Below, in pieces: positions 55,779 to 64,000 of a stretch of 64,000 bases of DNA (its first letter is position 1; every line of letters begins with the position of its first letter). The DNA is from DTHT01 sp037444625 (GTDB lineage: Bacteria; Acidobacteriota; Terriglobia; Bryobacterales; Bryobacteraceae). The stretch spans positions 3,800 to 67,799 of the forward strand of contig JBBIMA010000017.1 of NCBI GenBank assembly GCA_037444625.1. The letters are read 5' to 3'. Made by a program: the position numbers and the translations under genes. The notes under the pieces were generated by a model. The model was given only the letters and a program-made list of their open reading frames with translations. It had not been told where the DNA came from and ran no database searches.

Positions 55779-56474
55779 TCAGAAAGGCAGCAGCCCCGTC
55801 AGCAGCCGGTACAAAAAGAACGGCCGCCGCACGGCGTCGCCCACCACGCCCTTGCCGTTGATGCGCACTTCCATCTGCGCCAGCCTGTCCGAACGCACTA
55901 CATTGCCCGGCGCGATGTCGTAGGGACGCACCACGCCCCGCACCGTCACCCACTGCCGCTCGGAATTGACCAGCGTCTCCTTGGAGCCTTCGATCACCAG
56001 ATACCCGTTGGGCAGCACCTCGATCACCCGGGCCGAGAGCGTCGTCGTCAGCACGGTGTCCCGGGTCGTGGCGCCCTGCCCGTCCAGGTCGCTGGCGCCC
56101 GACAGCCCGGCCAGATTGGCCAGCCTCCCGCCCGCCTGGGTCGCCCCGAACAGCGCGCCTACCGAGTGCTCGGCCGTGGCTTTGCGCGTGCTCTTGGTCG
56201 TGCCCTTGGCCACCGCCGAGGCCCGTTCGGAAACCAGGATGGTGACCAGATCGTCCACCTGCCCAGCCTTCACATCCCGGACTCCGTCGGCCAGCGCGGC
56301 TCCCGGATGCCACAGGGCCCCCGGCAGCCCGCCGCCCGCCCGCTCGCGCGCCCGCTGCCGCGCCGCGCTGACGTACTCCTCCAGCGGCCCGGCGGCCGGC
56401 TTGCTCGCCTTCTCAGCGGCCGGCGTCCCGCCCGCCAAGGCCAACAGCAGCACGCTCATGGAAACTCGCATCAA
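55779..56474 (-). CDS. flgH: Flagellar L-ring protein FlgH
   Basis: 231 residues. The L-ring core is clear (VDDLVTILVSERASAVAKGT, VSALFGA-like VGALFGATQAGGRLANLAGL, LSARVIEVLPNGYLVIEGSK, VTVRGVVRPYDIAPGNVVRS). The leader (MSVLLLALAGGTPAAEKASK) has no lipobox cysteine, although FlgH is a lipoprotein in enteric bacteria. The start overlaps flgA by up to 62 nt; ATGs at 56471 and 56459 are alternatives. Confidence 0.94.
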   Translation of the reverse strand: MMRVSMSVLLLALAGGTPAAEKASKPAAGPLEEYVSAARQRARERAGGGLPGALWHPGAALADGVRDVKAGQVDDLVTILVSERASAVAKGTTKSTRKATAEHSVGALFGATQAGGRLANLAGLSGASDLDGQGATTRDTVLTTTLSARVIEVLPNGYLVIEGSKETLVNSERQWVTVRGVVRPYDIAPGNVVRSDRLAQMEVRINGKGVVGDAVRRPFFLYRLLTGLLPF

Positions 56475-57342
56475 TCACCGCCTTTCCCGGCCCCTCCACG
56501 CGGGCCGCCAGGCGCCGCCCGTTGGAGGGGTGGCGCACCAAAATCACATCGCCCGCCCTCCCGCCGGTCTCGGCGCGCGCCTGAAACCTCAATTGCGCCC
56601 CGCCGCTGACGACCTCCACCGCCACCGTCTGGCCCCGCTCGACCTCCCGCGGCGGCGCCAGCATCCGGGCGTAGAGCACCGTTCCGGCCGGGATCCAGCG
56701 CCGGGGCAGCAGGCCCGCGGCGGCCTCCACCGCCTCCAGCGGCGCCTCCCCCAGGGGAAACCACTCCCCCTCCTCCAGGCGAAGCTGCCGGGCCTCGACC
56801 GGCTTGCCGGGCGCCAGATTCTCGGCCGCCACCAGTCGCTTCCCGGACGCTGCAATGCGCACGCGCGCCCACACGGGCAGGCTGCGCCGGCCGTCGTAGC
56901 GCAGCCGCCCCCGCCAGAGCATCGCCTGCGCGCGCCCGCCCGGCGGCGCGCCCAGCCCCGAGCGCGGGAACTCCAGCTCGCCCGGGGGCACCGGATAGCG
57001 GCTGAAATCCAGCAGCTCGATACGCGCATCCTCACGCCCGAGGGCGCGCCGGAGCGCTTCAACAACCTTCTGGGCGGTGAGCGGCGCCAGGGCCCGCTCC
57101 AGGCACACTTCCCGGCCCTCTACCGCCAGCCCGTGCCTCGCCGCCAGCCGCGCCACTTCCTGCGCCGTCAGGATGCGCCGTGCTCCCGGCGCAGGGGCGT
57201 AGCCGAGCACCGCCTCGCCCTCCAGCCGGGCGAAGGCCGGGACGGCCTCGGCCAGATGGCGCGCCAGGATCTGCTCGCCTTCCACCGCAATGCAGCCGGC
57301 TCCGCCCGAGACCAGCCACAGCCATGCCGCCGGCATCATCAT
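56413..57342 (-). CDS. flgA: P-ring chaperone FlgA
   Basis: 309 residues. A short signal segment (PAAWLWLVSGGAGCIAVEGE) is followed by a SAF-domain region with the FlgA pattern (VAAENLAPGKPVEARQLRLE, GLLPRRWIPAGTVLYARMLA) and the C-terminal end (GRAGDVILVRHPSNGRRLAA). It helps assemble FlgI in the periplasm. The start overlaps the flgG stop (ATGA), and the end overlaps flgH by about 60 nt. Confidence 0.9.
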   Translation of the reverse strand: MMMPAAWLWLVSGGAGCIAVEGEQILARHLAEAVPAFARLEGEAVLGYAPAPGARRILTAQEVARLAARHGLAVEGREVCLERALAPLTAQKVVEALRRALGREDARIELLDFSRYPVPPGELEFPRSGLGAPPGGRAQAMLWRGRLRYDGRRSLPVWARVRIAASGKRLVAAENLAPGKPVEARQLRLEEGEWFPLGEAPLEAVEAAAGLLPRRWIPAGTVLYARMLAPPREVERGQTVAVEVVSGGAQLRFQARAETGGRAGDVILVRHPSNGRRLAARVEGPGKAVIDASFHERAAVGLGGRDAGR

Positions 57343-58130
57343 CGCGTGAGGTTGTTCACCTGCTGATACATTTCATCCGCCGCCCGCACCACGCGCGAGT
57401 TGGCTTCATAGGCCCGCTGGGCGATGATCAGGTTGATGAACTCCTCGACCACGCTCACGTTGGATTCCTCGACGTAGCCCTGAAGCAGCGTCCCCAGGCC
57501 CTCCTGGCCCCCGGGGTTGCCCACGATCGGATCGCCCGAGGCGTCCGTGGGGGTATACAAATTCCGCCCGATGCTATTCAGCCCGGCCGGGTTGGGAAAG
57601 TTCGCCAACTGGATCTGTCCGGCAAGCTGCGCCGCCGTCTGCCCCGGCTGCGTGTAGCTGACCGTGCCGTCGCTGGCGATGGTGATGGACTGGGCGTCGG
57701 GAGGCAGCGTGATCTGCGGCTCCAGGGGATCGCCGTCGGCGGTGACCAGGTTGCCGTCGCGGTCCAAGTGAAACGTCCCGGCGCGCGTGTAGGCCAGCTC
57801 GCCCGAGGGCAGCCGCACCTGAAAGAAGCCCCGGCCCTGAATCACCAGATCCAGCGGATTGCCCGTCAACTGGAAGTTGCCTTGCGAAAAGACGATCTCG
57901 TTGGAGGCCGGACGCGTCCCCAAACCCAGTTGCAGGCCGCTCGGCACCACCGTCTGCGCGCTGGCCGAGGCCCCGGGCTGCACCAGATTCTGATAGAGCA
58001 GATCCTGGAACTGCGCCCGCCGGGCCTTGAAGCCCACCGTCTTGGCGTTGGCCAGATTGTGCGCGATGTTGTCCACGTTCATTTGCTGCGCGGTCATCCC
58101 GCTGGCCGCGCTGTACAAGGCTCGGATCAT
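57339..58130 (-). CDS. flgG: Distal rod protein FlgG
   Basis: 263 residues, the FlgG length. N-terminal rod motif MTAQQMNVDNIAHNLANAKT, FlgG-specific middle (FFQVRLPSGELAYTRAGTFH, IGRNLYTPTDASGDPIVGNP) and C-terminal motif EEFINLIIAQRAYEANSRVV. It forms the distal rod crossing the P and L rings. Located 22 nt after flgF. Confidence 0.97.
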   Translation of the reverse strand: MIRALYSAASGMTAQQMNVDNIAHNLANAKTVGFKARRAQFQDLLYQNLVQPGASASAQTVVPSGLQLGLGTRPASNEIVFSQGNFQLTGNPLDLVIQGRGFFQVRLPSGELAYTRAGTFHLDRDGNLVTADGDPLEPQITLPPDAQSITIASDGTVSYTQPGQTAAQLAGQIQLANFPNPAGLNSIGRNLYTPTDASGDPIVGNPGGQEGLGTLLQGYVEESNVSVVEEFINLIIAQRAYEANSRVVRAADEMYQQVNNLTR

Positions 58131-58152
58131 GCTTGCCTGCCTCCTTCGGCTC

Positions 58153-58905
58153 TCAAGGCGCCACCTTGGCTAACTCTTCGACCGCCCGGCGATTCATTTC
58201 TCCCCCCAGGGCCGCCGCCCGCCCCAGCATTTCGAACTGGCGCAGGAGATTGATCAGCCGCACGGCGGCCTCCGCCGCCGCCACGTTCGAGCTCTCCAGC
58301 TTGCCCTGCTCGACGACGTAGCCCGAGGCGGGCGCGGGCCTCAGGCCCGGATCCGCCGCGCGGAAGTAGTTGTGGCCCACCTTGCTCAGGGCCTCCGGCC
58401 GCGAGAAGCTCACTACCTCCAAGCGCCCCAGCGACTGGCCGCCCTGCCGGACCTCCCCTTCAGGGCTGATCTCGATCGGACCCCGGCCCGTGGCGCGGAT
58501 CCGACCGCCGCCTACGGCTCGCACCGCGTAGCCGTCCCCGGTCTCCAGCACCCCGGCGGGCGACAGCCGGAAAGCCCCGTTGCGCGTGTAGAGCGGACCG
58601 CCGGGCCCCTCCACCACAAACAAGCCCGGACCCGAGATCGCCAGGTCGGTCGGATTGCCCGTCGGCTTCAGCGCCCCCTGCCGGAAATCGGTCCAGTGCC
58701 GCTCGATCACCGGCAGCAGCGAGGGCGCGGGACTCCAACCGGCCAGCGCGGGATCCAGCGCTTCGGGCGCCACATACAAGGAATAGGATTCGCGATCCAG
58801 TTTGAAGCCCGCCGTGGCCGCGTTGGCCAGGTTGTTGGCGAGCATTTCCAGGGCCTCCATGCGGGCCCGCATCCCGCCGGCCGCCGCGATGGTCAACGGA
58901 TCCAT
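58153..58905 (-). CDS. flgF: Proximal rod protein FlgF
   Basis: 250 residues from the ATG at 58905; the frame stays open upstream across the fliK promoter, but that part is not coding. N-terminal rod motif RMEALEMLANNLANAATAGF, middle GLFVVEGPGGPLYTRNGAFR, and a short C-terminus (EAAVRLINLLRQFEMLGRAA). It lacks the long FlgG middle, so it is FlgF. First gene of the leftward flagellar operon. Confidence 0.9.
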   Translation of the reverse strand: MDPLTIAAAGGMRARMEALEMLANNLANAATAGFKLDRESYSLYVAPEALDPALAGWSPAPSLLPVIERHWTDFRQGALKPTGNPTDLAISGPGLFVVEGPGGPLYTRNGAFRLSPAGVLETGDGYAVRAVGGGRIRATGRGPIEISPEGEVRQGGQSLGRLEVVSFSRPEALSKVGHNYFRAADPGLRPAPASGYVVEQGKLESSNVAAAEAAVRLINLLRQFEMLGRAAALGGEMNRRAVEELAKVAP

Positions 58906-59181
58906 CGAAGCCCTCCGCCCGAGGGCTAGCAATCGAGCGGCCGCGGCCGGCCACGCAAAAACTTCCTCGAATCGAACCGAAAAGAGCGGATAAGGGGGGC
59001 TTGTGCGGCGGCAAATTCCTGCCATCGCGCCCGCCGCGACGAAGTCTTGCACCTTCCAGGGCCTCGCAAGCGCTTGAATTCCGCGACCGTCCCGCGCGGC
59101 CCCATAACTGCACTGTCCCGCGGCGTGAGCGAGGCGGCCTGCACGATCCCCTTCGGCGCTACGGCAGCCCTGCCGGCTGCA
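58906..59181. promoter_or_regulatory. Divergent flagellar promoter region
   Basis: 276 bases between flgF and fliK on opposite strands; both operons should start here. I saw GCGGATAA at about 58983, one base from the sigma-28 -10 (GCCGATAA), but no TAAA at the right distance, so no promoter is called. No other structure was found. Confidence 0.4.
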
Positions 59182-60750
59182 ATGCCGGTTCTCTGCGCCG
59201 CCTCGCCCGAAGCACAGGCCCCCGACACGACGCCCGCGCCGGCCGCGGGCCCTGCACTCGCCGGCTTTGCAGACCTTCTCATCGAGTTGCTGGCCCCGGC
59301 CGCCGCTCAGTCGCCTTCCGGCGCGCCTCGGCCCGGCTTCTCCGAGCACATCCCGCCCGAGCAAGCCGACCGGCGCCCGGAGCACCATCGGCCCGAACAA
59401 CAGGATCAGCCGCCCGAGGCGGCCGTCATCGCGCTCGCCATCGCGCCCCCCTGCCCTGCGCCCGAACCGACTGCGGCTCGACAGGCAGGCGGAGCGACCG
59501 AAGCATCGGCGGCTCCCGTAGAGCCAGCCGCCGCGCCGCCTCCCGTCCCGCCGGAGTCCGGCGGCAGCCGGCCTGCCGCCGAAGCCGCCCCGAGCGCAGC
59601 GGCCGAGGGCAAGCCCGCTGCGGGCCTGCCGCTTGACGCCGAGCTGAGCCCTGCCGTCGCAGGCCCGTCACATCCGGCCCCGCCCCCGCAAGAGTTACCG
59701 GCTGCGCCCGAGGGCATCGAGATCAAGACCCAAGCTGCACCCCTGGGCGAGCGCGCCCCTGTGGCCTTCGCCCTCCGCCTGAGGCCGCCGGCCGAGCCGA
59801 GCCCGGAGCAGCAGCCGAGCCCGACCACCACCGCTGCTCAGGACTCGCCCGAGCGGGTGGCACGACGCTCCCCGGCCGAGCGCTCCGCGCCGTCCTTACC
59901 CGCCGCTGAGCCGCGGCCTGCGGCGCGTGCGCCCGCCCAAGCCGGTCCTCAGACCGCCGAGCCGGTCGGCGAAGCCCCTCCGGCGCGCCCAGAGGGACCG
60001 GAGAAGCCCTCGCAGGATCCGCCCGTGCCGCCGGCCGCGGAGCGGCCCTCTGCGACGGTCCCCGCGTCCGAGACTCGGCCCGCCTCGGACGGCAACCGGC
60101 CTCGGGTCTCCGTCCCCCCGCCCGCCGCCGGTCCCGCAACCCCTGAGAAGCGGCCGGCGGAGGCCACGGAAAGCTCGCCCGCGGCGCACCATACCGGTCC
60201 GTCCCAAGCCCCGCCGCGACCCGCGGAAAGGCAGGCCGGCGATCCGGCCCCGGCCCGCAGCCCGCAGCCCGCCGCCGACATCCCCGCCGTGCGCCTGGAG
60301 AACCGCCGAGCGGCACCCGCCCCGCAGGAGATCTCGCTGCGGATTTCGGCCAAGCCCCGGCCGGAGGCTTCCGCCGAGACGGTGGCGCTGCGCCTGATCG
60401 AGCGCGCAGGCCGGATCCATGTGTCGGTCCGCAGCGCCGACCCTGCCCTGGCCGACTCGCTCCGCCGCGAGTTGCCCACTCTGGTCGAGGGGCTCGAGCG
60501 GGGTGGCTTCCGGAGCGAAGTCCTCGAGGCCGGCGCCCTGGCGCCGCCGGCGCGCGCCTGGGCGATGGAGCGCGCCTCGGGGGATCGTCCGGAACAGAGC
60601 GGGCAAGCCTCCGGCTGGCAGGGCCAGCCTGACGCGCAGCGAGAGCGCCGACACCCGGGGCCCTTCGCCCCCTGGGAGGAGGCGCTCGAAGAGTCCGGTC
60701 GGGCAAGTCTCAAATCCCTGGGAGGAATTCGCCATGACGACGCCCGTTAG
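59182..60750 (+). CDS. fliK: Flagellar hook-length control protein FliK
   Basis: 522 residues if the ATG at 59182 is used; a TTG at 59047 is also in frame. Residues about 10-375 are Pro/Ala/Glu-rich low-complexity sequence, as usual for the ruler part of FliK. The C-terminal ~130 residues fold as the FliK substrate-switch domain (VALRLIERAGRIHVSVRSAD, LADSLRRELPTLVEGLERGG). It measures hook length and switches the export gate to filament subunits. It overlaps flgD by 17 nt. Confidence 0.85.
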   Translation: MPVLCAASPEAQAPDTTPAPAAGPALAGFADLLIELLAPAAAQSPSGAPRPGFSEHIPPEQADRRPEHHRPEQQDQPPEAAVIALAIAPPCPAPEPTAARQAGGATEASAAPVEPAAAPPPVPPESGGSRPAAEAAPSAAAEGKPAAGLPLDAELSPAVAGPSHPAPPPQELPAAPEGIEIKTQAAPLGERAPVAFALRLRPPAEPSPEQQPSPTTTAAQDSPERVARRSPAERSAPSLPAAEPRPAARAPAQAGPQTAEPVGEAPPARPEGPEKPSQDPPVPPAAERPSATVPASETRPASDGNRPRVSVPPPAAGPATPEKRPAEATESSPAAHHTGPSQAPPRPAERQAGDPAPARSPQPAADIPAVRLENRRAAPAPQEISLRISAKPRPEASAETVALRLIERAGRIHVSVRSADPALADSLRRELPTLVEGLERGGFRSEVLEAGALAPPARAWAMERASGDRPEQSGQASGWQGQPDAQRERRHPGPFAPWEEALEESGRASLKSLGGIRHDDAR

Positions 60751-61027
60751 TTCCGCCTCGGCGGCCTCGGCCGCCGATTCCGCCGCACCGGCCGCCTCTG
60801 CGCCCGCCGGCGCTCTGGCTCAGCGCGAGACGTTTCTGAAGCTGCTGGTGGCGCAGATCCGCAATCAGAACCCGCTTGAGCCCGCCGACGCCATTCAGTT
60901 CGTCACGCAACTGGCGCAGTTCAGCGAGCTCGAGCAGATGATCCAGATCCGCGCCGAGCTGGAAAGCATTCGAGAGGCGCTGGCCGCTGAAGGCTCCGGC
61001 GCCGCAGATACTGAGGGAGGCAACTGA
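60734..61027 (+). CDS. flgD: Hook-capping protein FlgD, short form
   Basis: 97 residues from the ATG at 60734, after GGAGGA. The N-terminal FlgD domain is complete (ETFLKLLVAQIRNQNPLEPA, FVTQLAQFSELEQMIQIRAE), but the C-terminal half of usual FlgD (about 220 residues, Tudor/Fn3-like) is absent. It caps the growing hook. Stop overlaps the flgE start (TGATG). Confidence 0.9.
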   Translation: MTTPVSSASAASAADSAAPAASAPAGALAQRETFLKLLVAQIRNQNPLEPADAIQFVTQLAQFSELEQMIQIRAELESIREALAAEGSGAADTEGGN

Positions 61028-62286
61028 TGTTCCAGGCATTCTCGACCGCACTCTCGGCCCTTTCGGCCCACGCCACCGCGGTAGACGTGGTGGGCAACAA
61101 TCTGGCCAACCTGAACACGCCCGGCTACAAGACCAGCACCGTTTCCTTCCGCGACCTGGTCACGCAGTCGGTGGGCACCGGCCTGGGCGAGACTCAGGTA
61201 GGTTTCGGCACCGGGCGCCCGTTCACCTTGCGGGAGTTCGCTCAGGGCGCCATCCAGACCAGCTCGGACCCGCTGGACGCCGCCATTCAGGGCGACGGCT
61301 TCTTTATCCTCAAGGACAACCACGGCGCCACTCTGTTCACCCGGGCGGGCAACTTCCAGGTGGACGTCTACGGCTACCTTGTGACGCCCTCGGGCGAGCG
61401 CGTACAGGGCTGGATGGAAGGGGCCGACGGCCAGGTCAACACCAACACCGCCATCGGCGACATCCGCATCCCCGTGGGCACGCTGAAGACTCCCGTGGCC
61501 ACAACGACCTTTTCTCTGGACCTGAACCTGGACGCGGCGGCGGTGGCCGGCCAGCCCGACGGAACTTTCTCGACCGCCGTCGAGGTGGTGGACTCGCTGG
61601 GAGGCTCCCACATCCTCACCATCACCTTCACCAAGACCGCCAACGCCGGGGAATGGGACTACGAGATCACCATTCCCGGAGCGGACGTGGGCTCGGCCAA
61701 CCCGACCGAGCAACTGGCCACCGGAACGATCACCTTCGACTCCAACGGGCAGCTCAGCAGTCCGGCTGCCAGCTCGCCTTCGGTGAATTTCAATATCACC
61801 GGCCTGGCCAACGGGGCGGCCGATATGACGCTGGACTGGTTTCTCTACACGCCCATCGGCGCGCCGCGCCTGACCCAGTACCGGCACACCTCGGCCCTCT
61901 CGGCGGTCGAGCAGAACGGCATAGCCCCGGCGGCCTTGATCCGCGTGGCGGTGGGAGACGGCGGGCGCATCCTGGCCCAGTATTCCAACGGGCACCAGCG
62001 CGTGGTGGGCCGCCTGGCCCTGGCCTCCATCCGCAACCCCGATTCCCTCATCGCGGTGGGCAACAACAATTTCCAAACCAGCGCCCGGACCGCCCTGCCC
62101 GCCATCGGCCTGCCCGACAGCGGCGGGCGCGGCCAGGTGGTGGGCGGAGCCCTGGAGAGTTCGACCGTGGACATCGCCAGGGAGTTCACCAACCTGATCG
62201 TCTACCAGCGCGGCTATCAGGCCAACTCGCGCGTGGTGGTGACGGCGGACGAACTCAGCCAGGAGACCATCAACCTGAAGCGCTGA
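61027..62286 (+). CDS. flgE: Flagellar hook protein FlgE
   Basis: 419 residues, the FlgE range. N-terminal motif ATAVDVVGNNLANLNTPGYK, the hook domain (GDGFFILKDNHGATLFTRAG, VDVYGYLVTPSGERVQGW) and C-terminal VDIAREFTNLIVYQRGYQAN. It polymerises into the hook. It is followed after 17 nt by the FliN-like gene. Confidence 0.97.
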   Translation: MFQAFSTALSALSAHATAVDVVGNNLANLNTPGYKTSTVSFRDLVTQSVGTGLGETQVGFGTGRPFTLREFAQGAIQTSSDPLDAAIQGDGFFILKDNHGATLFTRAGNFQVDVYGYLVTPSGERVQGWMEGADGQVNTNTAIGDIRIPVGTLKTPVATTTFSLDLNLDAAAVAGQPDGTFSTAVEVVDSLGGSHILTITFTKTANAGEWDYEITIPGADVGSANPTEQLATGTITFDSNGQLSSPAASSPSVNFNITGLANGAADMTLDWFLYTPIGAPRLTQYRHTSALSAVEQNGIAPAALIRVAVGDGGRILAQYSNGHQRVVGRLALASIRNPDSLIAVGNNNFQTSARTALPAIGLPDSGGRGQVVGGALESSTVDIAREFTNLIVYQRGYQANSRVVVTADELSQETINLKR

Positions 62287-62303
62287 GCGGGGACGGATGA
62301 GGG

Positions 62304-62552
62304 ATGAACCCGCTGGATGAAACCGCCCGCCTGGCCGACGTGCCGGTGGCGATCGAGATGATCCTGGACCGCAGGACCATGACGCTGGCCGAGATCCTCG
62401 AGCTGGAGGTCGGCAGCCTGCTGCGGCTGACCCGCTCGGCCGGGGAAAACATTGACGTTTACGTGGGCGACGTGCTGCTGGGCTACGGCGAAGTGGTGGT
62501 CATTGAGAGCGCCCTGGGCGTGCGCATCACCGATTTCGCCCACGAATTATGA
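62304..62552 (+). CDS. fliN: FliN/SpoA-domain switch protein (short)
   Basis: 82 residues, just the SpoA (FliN C-terminal) domain: LADVPVAIEMILDRRTMTLA, EILELEVGSLLRLTRSAGEN, DVYVGDVLLGYGEVVVIESA. FliN forms the C-ring base and binds FliH. fliM and fliG are not in this window. Confidence 0.9.
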   Translation: MNPLDETARLADVPVAIEMILDRRTMTLAEILELEVGSLLRLTRSAGENIDVYVGDVLLGYGEVVVIESALGVRITDFAHEL

Positions 62553-62568
62553 GCGCGAGGTGGCCGGG

Positions 62569-62868
62569 ATGAGCGAGTGGTTGCGCGCCTTGCTTTCGAT
62601 CGCGGCCGTGCTGGCTCTGGCGGTCGCCCTGCGCTGCCGGATCGCGCCGCCGGCCTGGTGGCGCGCCCGGCGGCGCGGGGCGAGGCCGGGCCAAGGCCGG
62701 CTGGAAACCCTGGACCGGGTGGTCCTGTCGCCCCAGCACACGCTCCATTTGGTGCGGGTGGGCGATCGGGCCCTGCTGATCGGTTCTCATCCGGCCGGAT
62801 GCAGCCTGCTGGAAGCCCTCCCGGCGGAAGCGCTCCGGGCCGCAGCGCCCGTCAAGGAGGAGCGATGA
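62569..62868 (+). CDS. fliO: FliO-like flagellar export protein
   Basis: 99 residues from the ATG at 62569. A membrane span (LRALLSIAAVLALAVALRC) is followed by the FliO pattern (RLETLDRVVLSPQHTLHLVR, GDRALLIGSHPAGCSLLEAL). It lies just before fliP as in most export clusters and overlaps it by 4 nt. Helps assemble the FliP ring. Confidence 0.8.
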   Translation: MSEWLRALLSIAAVLALAVALRCRIAPPAWWRARRRGARPGQGRLETLDRVVLSPQHTLHLVRVGDRALLIGSHPAGCSLLEALPAEALRAAAPVKEER

Positions 62869-63548
62869 CGGCGCCGGCGGCCGCGCTGCCCTGGGCGGGC
62901 CTGCTGCCCGGCCGGGACGGCTCGCTCAGCCCGCCCATGCAGATCCTGCTGCTGCTGACGCTGCTGGCTTTGCTGCCGGCCGTCATCGTTTCGGTCACGC
63001 CCTTCCTGCGCATCGTCGTGGTGCTGCACTTTCTGCGCCAGGCGCTGGGCACGCAGTCCACTCCTTCCAATCAGGTGTTGGTCGGCCTGGCCCTGTTTCT
63101 CACCCTGCTGATCATGCAACCGGTGGTCAGTGAGATGTACGAGCGGGGCTGGGCTCCGATGGCGCGCGGGCAGTTGTCCGCCGAGCAGGCCTTCCGCCAG
63201 GGCGTCCAGCCCTTGAAAAGCTTTTTGCTGAAGTTCGCCCGGGAGAAGGAAGTGCGCCTGATGGTCGAACTGGCGCACGCTCCGGCGCCCCGCACGCCGG
63301 CCGATCTGGAGTTGCGCGTGCTGATCCCGGCCTACATCCTTTCCGAACTGCGGGTGGCCTTCCAGATCGGGGCGGTGCTGTTCCTGCCCTTCCTGGTGAT
63401 TGACCTGGTGGTGGCTTCGGTGACCCTTTCCATCGGCATGATCCAACTTCCTCCCGTGATGCTCTCGGCGCCTTTCAAGGTGCTGCTGTTCGTGCTCGTG
63501 GACGGCTGGACGCTGGTGGTCGGATCGCTGATGAGGAGTTTTTACTGA
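62865..63548 (+). CDS. fliP: Flagellar export-gate protein FliP
   Basis: 227 residues from the ATG at 62865 (overlap ATGA with fliO). Four membrane segments with FliP motifs: LPAVIVSVTPFLRIVVVLHF, QVLVGLALFLTLLIMQPVVS, VLFLPFLVIDLVVASVTLSI and VVGSLMRSFY at the end. It lacks a long cleavable signal, being slightly shorter than the E. coli protein. Core of the export pore with FliQ and FliR. Confidence 0.97.
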   Translation: MTAPAAALPWAGLLPGRDGSLSPPMQILLLLTLLALLPAVIVSVTPFLRIVVVLHFLRQALGTQSTPSNQVLVGLALFLTLLIMQPVVSEMYERGWAPMARGQLSAEQAFRQGVQPLKSFLLKFAREKEVRLMVELAHAPAPRTPADLELRVLIPAYILSELRVAFQIGAVLFLPFLVIDLVVASVTLSIGMIQLPPVMLSAPFKVLLFVLVDGWTLVVGSLMRSFY

Positions 63549-63561
63549 AGCGAGGTGGACG

Positions 63562-63831
63562 GTGACTCCGGAGGCGGTGATTCACATCATTCGGCAGGCG
63601 CTGCTGACGGCTTTCTGGGTGAGCGCGCCCCTGCTGGCGGTGGGCTTCCTGGTGGGCGTGGTGGTGAGCCTCATCCAGGTGGTCACCTCGATGCAGGACG
63701 CGGCCTTTAACGCCGTGCCGCGGCTGGGAGCGTTCCTGGCCGGCTTCCTGTTGCTGTTGCCCTGGATGCTGCGCTGGATGACGGCCTACACACAAGCCCT
63801 GCTGGGGGATTTCAGCCGCTATGCGCGCTGA
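63562..63831 (+). CDS. fliQ: Flagellar export-gate protein FliQ
   Basis: 89 residues from a GTG at 63562. Two membrane segments (LLTAFWVSAPLLAVGFLVGV and FLAGFLLLLPWMLRWMTAYT) with the conserved SLIQVVTSMQDAAFNAVPRL between them. Located 13 nt after fliP. Confidence 0.96.
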   Translation: MTPEAVIHIIRQALLTAFWVSAPLLAVGFLVGVVVSLIQVVTSMQDAAFNAVPRLGAFLAGFLLLLPWMLRWMTAYTQALLGDFSRYAR

Positions 63832-63852
63832 GCGGGAGTCGGACGAGCGCCT

Positions 63853-64000
63853 ATGTCCGGGCTGACGCCCCGGCTGTTGAGCGGCCTGCTGGTGCTGGCG
63901 CGGGTGGGGGGCGCGCTGGCCTTCGTGCCGCTGCCCGGCGTGCGGCAGGGGCCGTCGGCGGCCCGCGCGGCGCTGATCGCCACACTGACGGTGGCGCTGT
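63853..64000 (+). CDS. fliR: Flagellar export-gate protein FliR, N-terminal part (cut by window edge)
   Basis: An ATG at 63853 opens a frame that stays open to the window end. It reads RLLSGLLVLARVGGALAFVP then GVRQGPSAARAALIATLTVA, the start of FliR (first membrane segments and the Arg-Ala-rich helix). The order after fliP and fliQ supports it. Confidence 0.85.
   Translation, partial: MSGLTPRLLSGLLVLARVGGALAFVPLPGVRQGPSAARAALIATLTVAL

Noticed and set aside
58955..58990. tRNA-like T-arm sequence GGTTCGATTC on the minus strand
   Set aside because: The flanking bases do not form a T stem and no acceptor or anticodon arm follows.
58960..59000. Possible sigma-28 promoter before fliK (GCGGATAA)
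   Set aside because: One mismatch in the -10 and no TAAA at 15 or so bases upstream.

Overview
The window is GC-rich (roughly two thirds G+C by eye), densely coded bacterial DNA. It looks like an Acidobacteriota chromosome of the Solibacter/Bryobacter type. The pointers are a 1161-residue Oar-like TonB-dependent receptor with an N-terminal carboxypeptidase-regulatory domain, secreted Gfo/Idh/MocA oxidoreductases with twin-arginine leaders, a fused AroD-AroE enzyme, a Pal lipoprotein carrying an Ig-like domain, and CHAT/TPR proteins next to ECF sigma factors. The taxonomic call is an inference from gene content; no rRNA or tRNA gene was found.

Layout. 1-4.4 kb (minus): the start of an M28 peptidase (cut by the window edge), a PspC protein, gap, a secreted Gfo/Idh oxidoreductase and an ECF sigma/anti-sigma pair. 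4.6-10.5 kb (plus): a TolC-MFP-RND efflux system and a DUF2892 membrane protein. 10.6-19 kb (plus): a decayed metallophosphoesterase, uvrA, a deoxyhypusine-synthase-like protein, a CPBP protease, mtnA, an MGH1-type glycosidase and an SRPBCC-like protein. 18.95-21 kb is a scarred stretch with an IS1634-like transposase remnant, a secreted beta-propeller protein and a gene start cut off after 14 codons. 21-27.6 kb: RraA-like protein, methyltransferase, a single-chain NfnAB-like flavoprotein, the Fe-S repair protein Ric and a radical SAM/SPASM enzyme.

27.8-32.8 kb (plus) holds what I consider the main system: a three-gene porin-cytochrome conduit of the Mtr type. It has an OmcA/MtrC-family decaheme cytochrome, an MtrA/DmsE-like periplasmic decaheme cytochrome and an MtrB-like outer-membrane barrel (20 CXXCH haem sites in all). 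This would carry electrons across the outer membrane to or from an extracellular partner. 32.8-43.1 kb (minus) runs tolQ-tolR-tolA/tonB-tolB-pal-cpoB followed by deoC-aroDE-small ORF-amidase-UvrC-like. recN (plus) follows. 44.9-48.8 kb (minus) is a CHAT-TPR protein, ECF sigma and membrane anti-sigma operon. Next come the Oar-like receptor and a second Gfo/Idh protein.

54-64 kb is a flagellar block transcribed in two directions from about 59 kb: flgF-flgG-flgA-flgH-flgI-flgJ-flgM to the left and fliK-flgD-flgE-fliN-fliO-fliP-fliQ-fliR (cut by the edge) to the right.

A genome-scale signal cuts across all genes: reading by eye I found no occurrence of the palindrome RTCGAY (GTCGAC, ATCGAT, ATCGAC/GTCGAT), although YTCGAN and RTCGAR are common. 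Ile-Asp is written ATTGAC although ATC is otherwise the dominant Ile codon. This points to a restriction-modification or methylation-deamination pressure on that motif.
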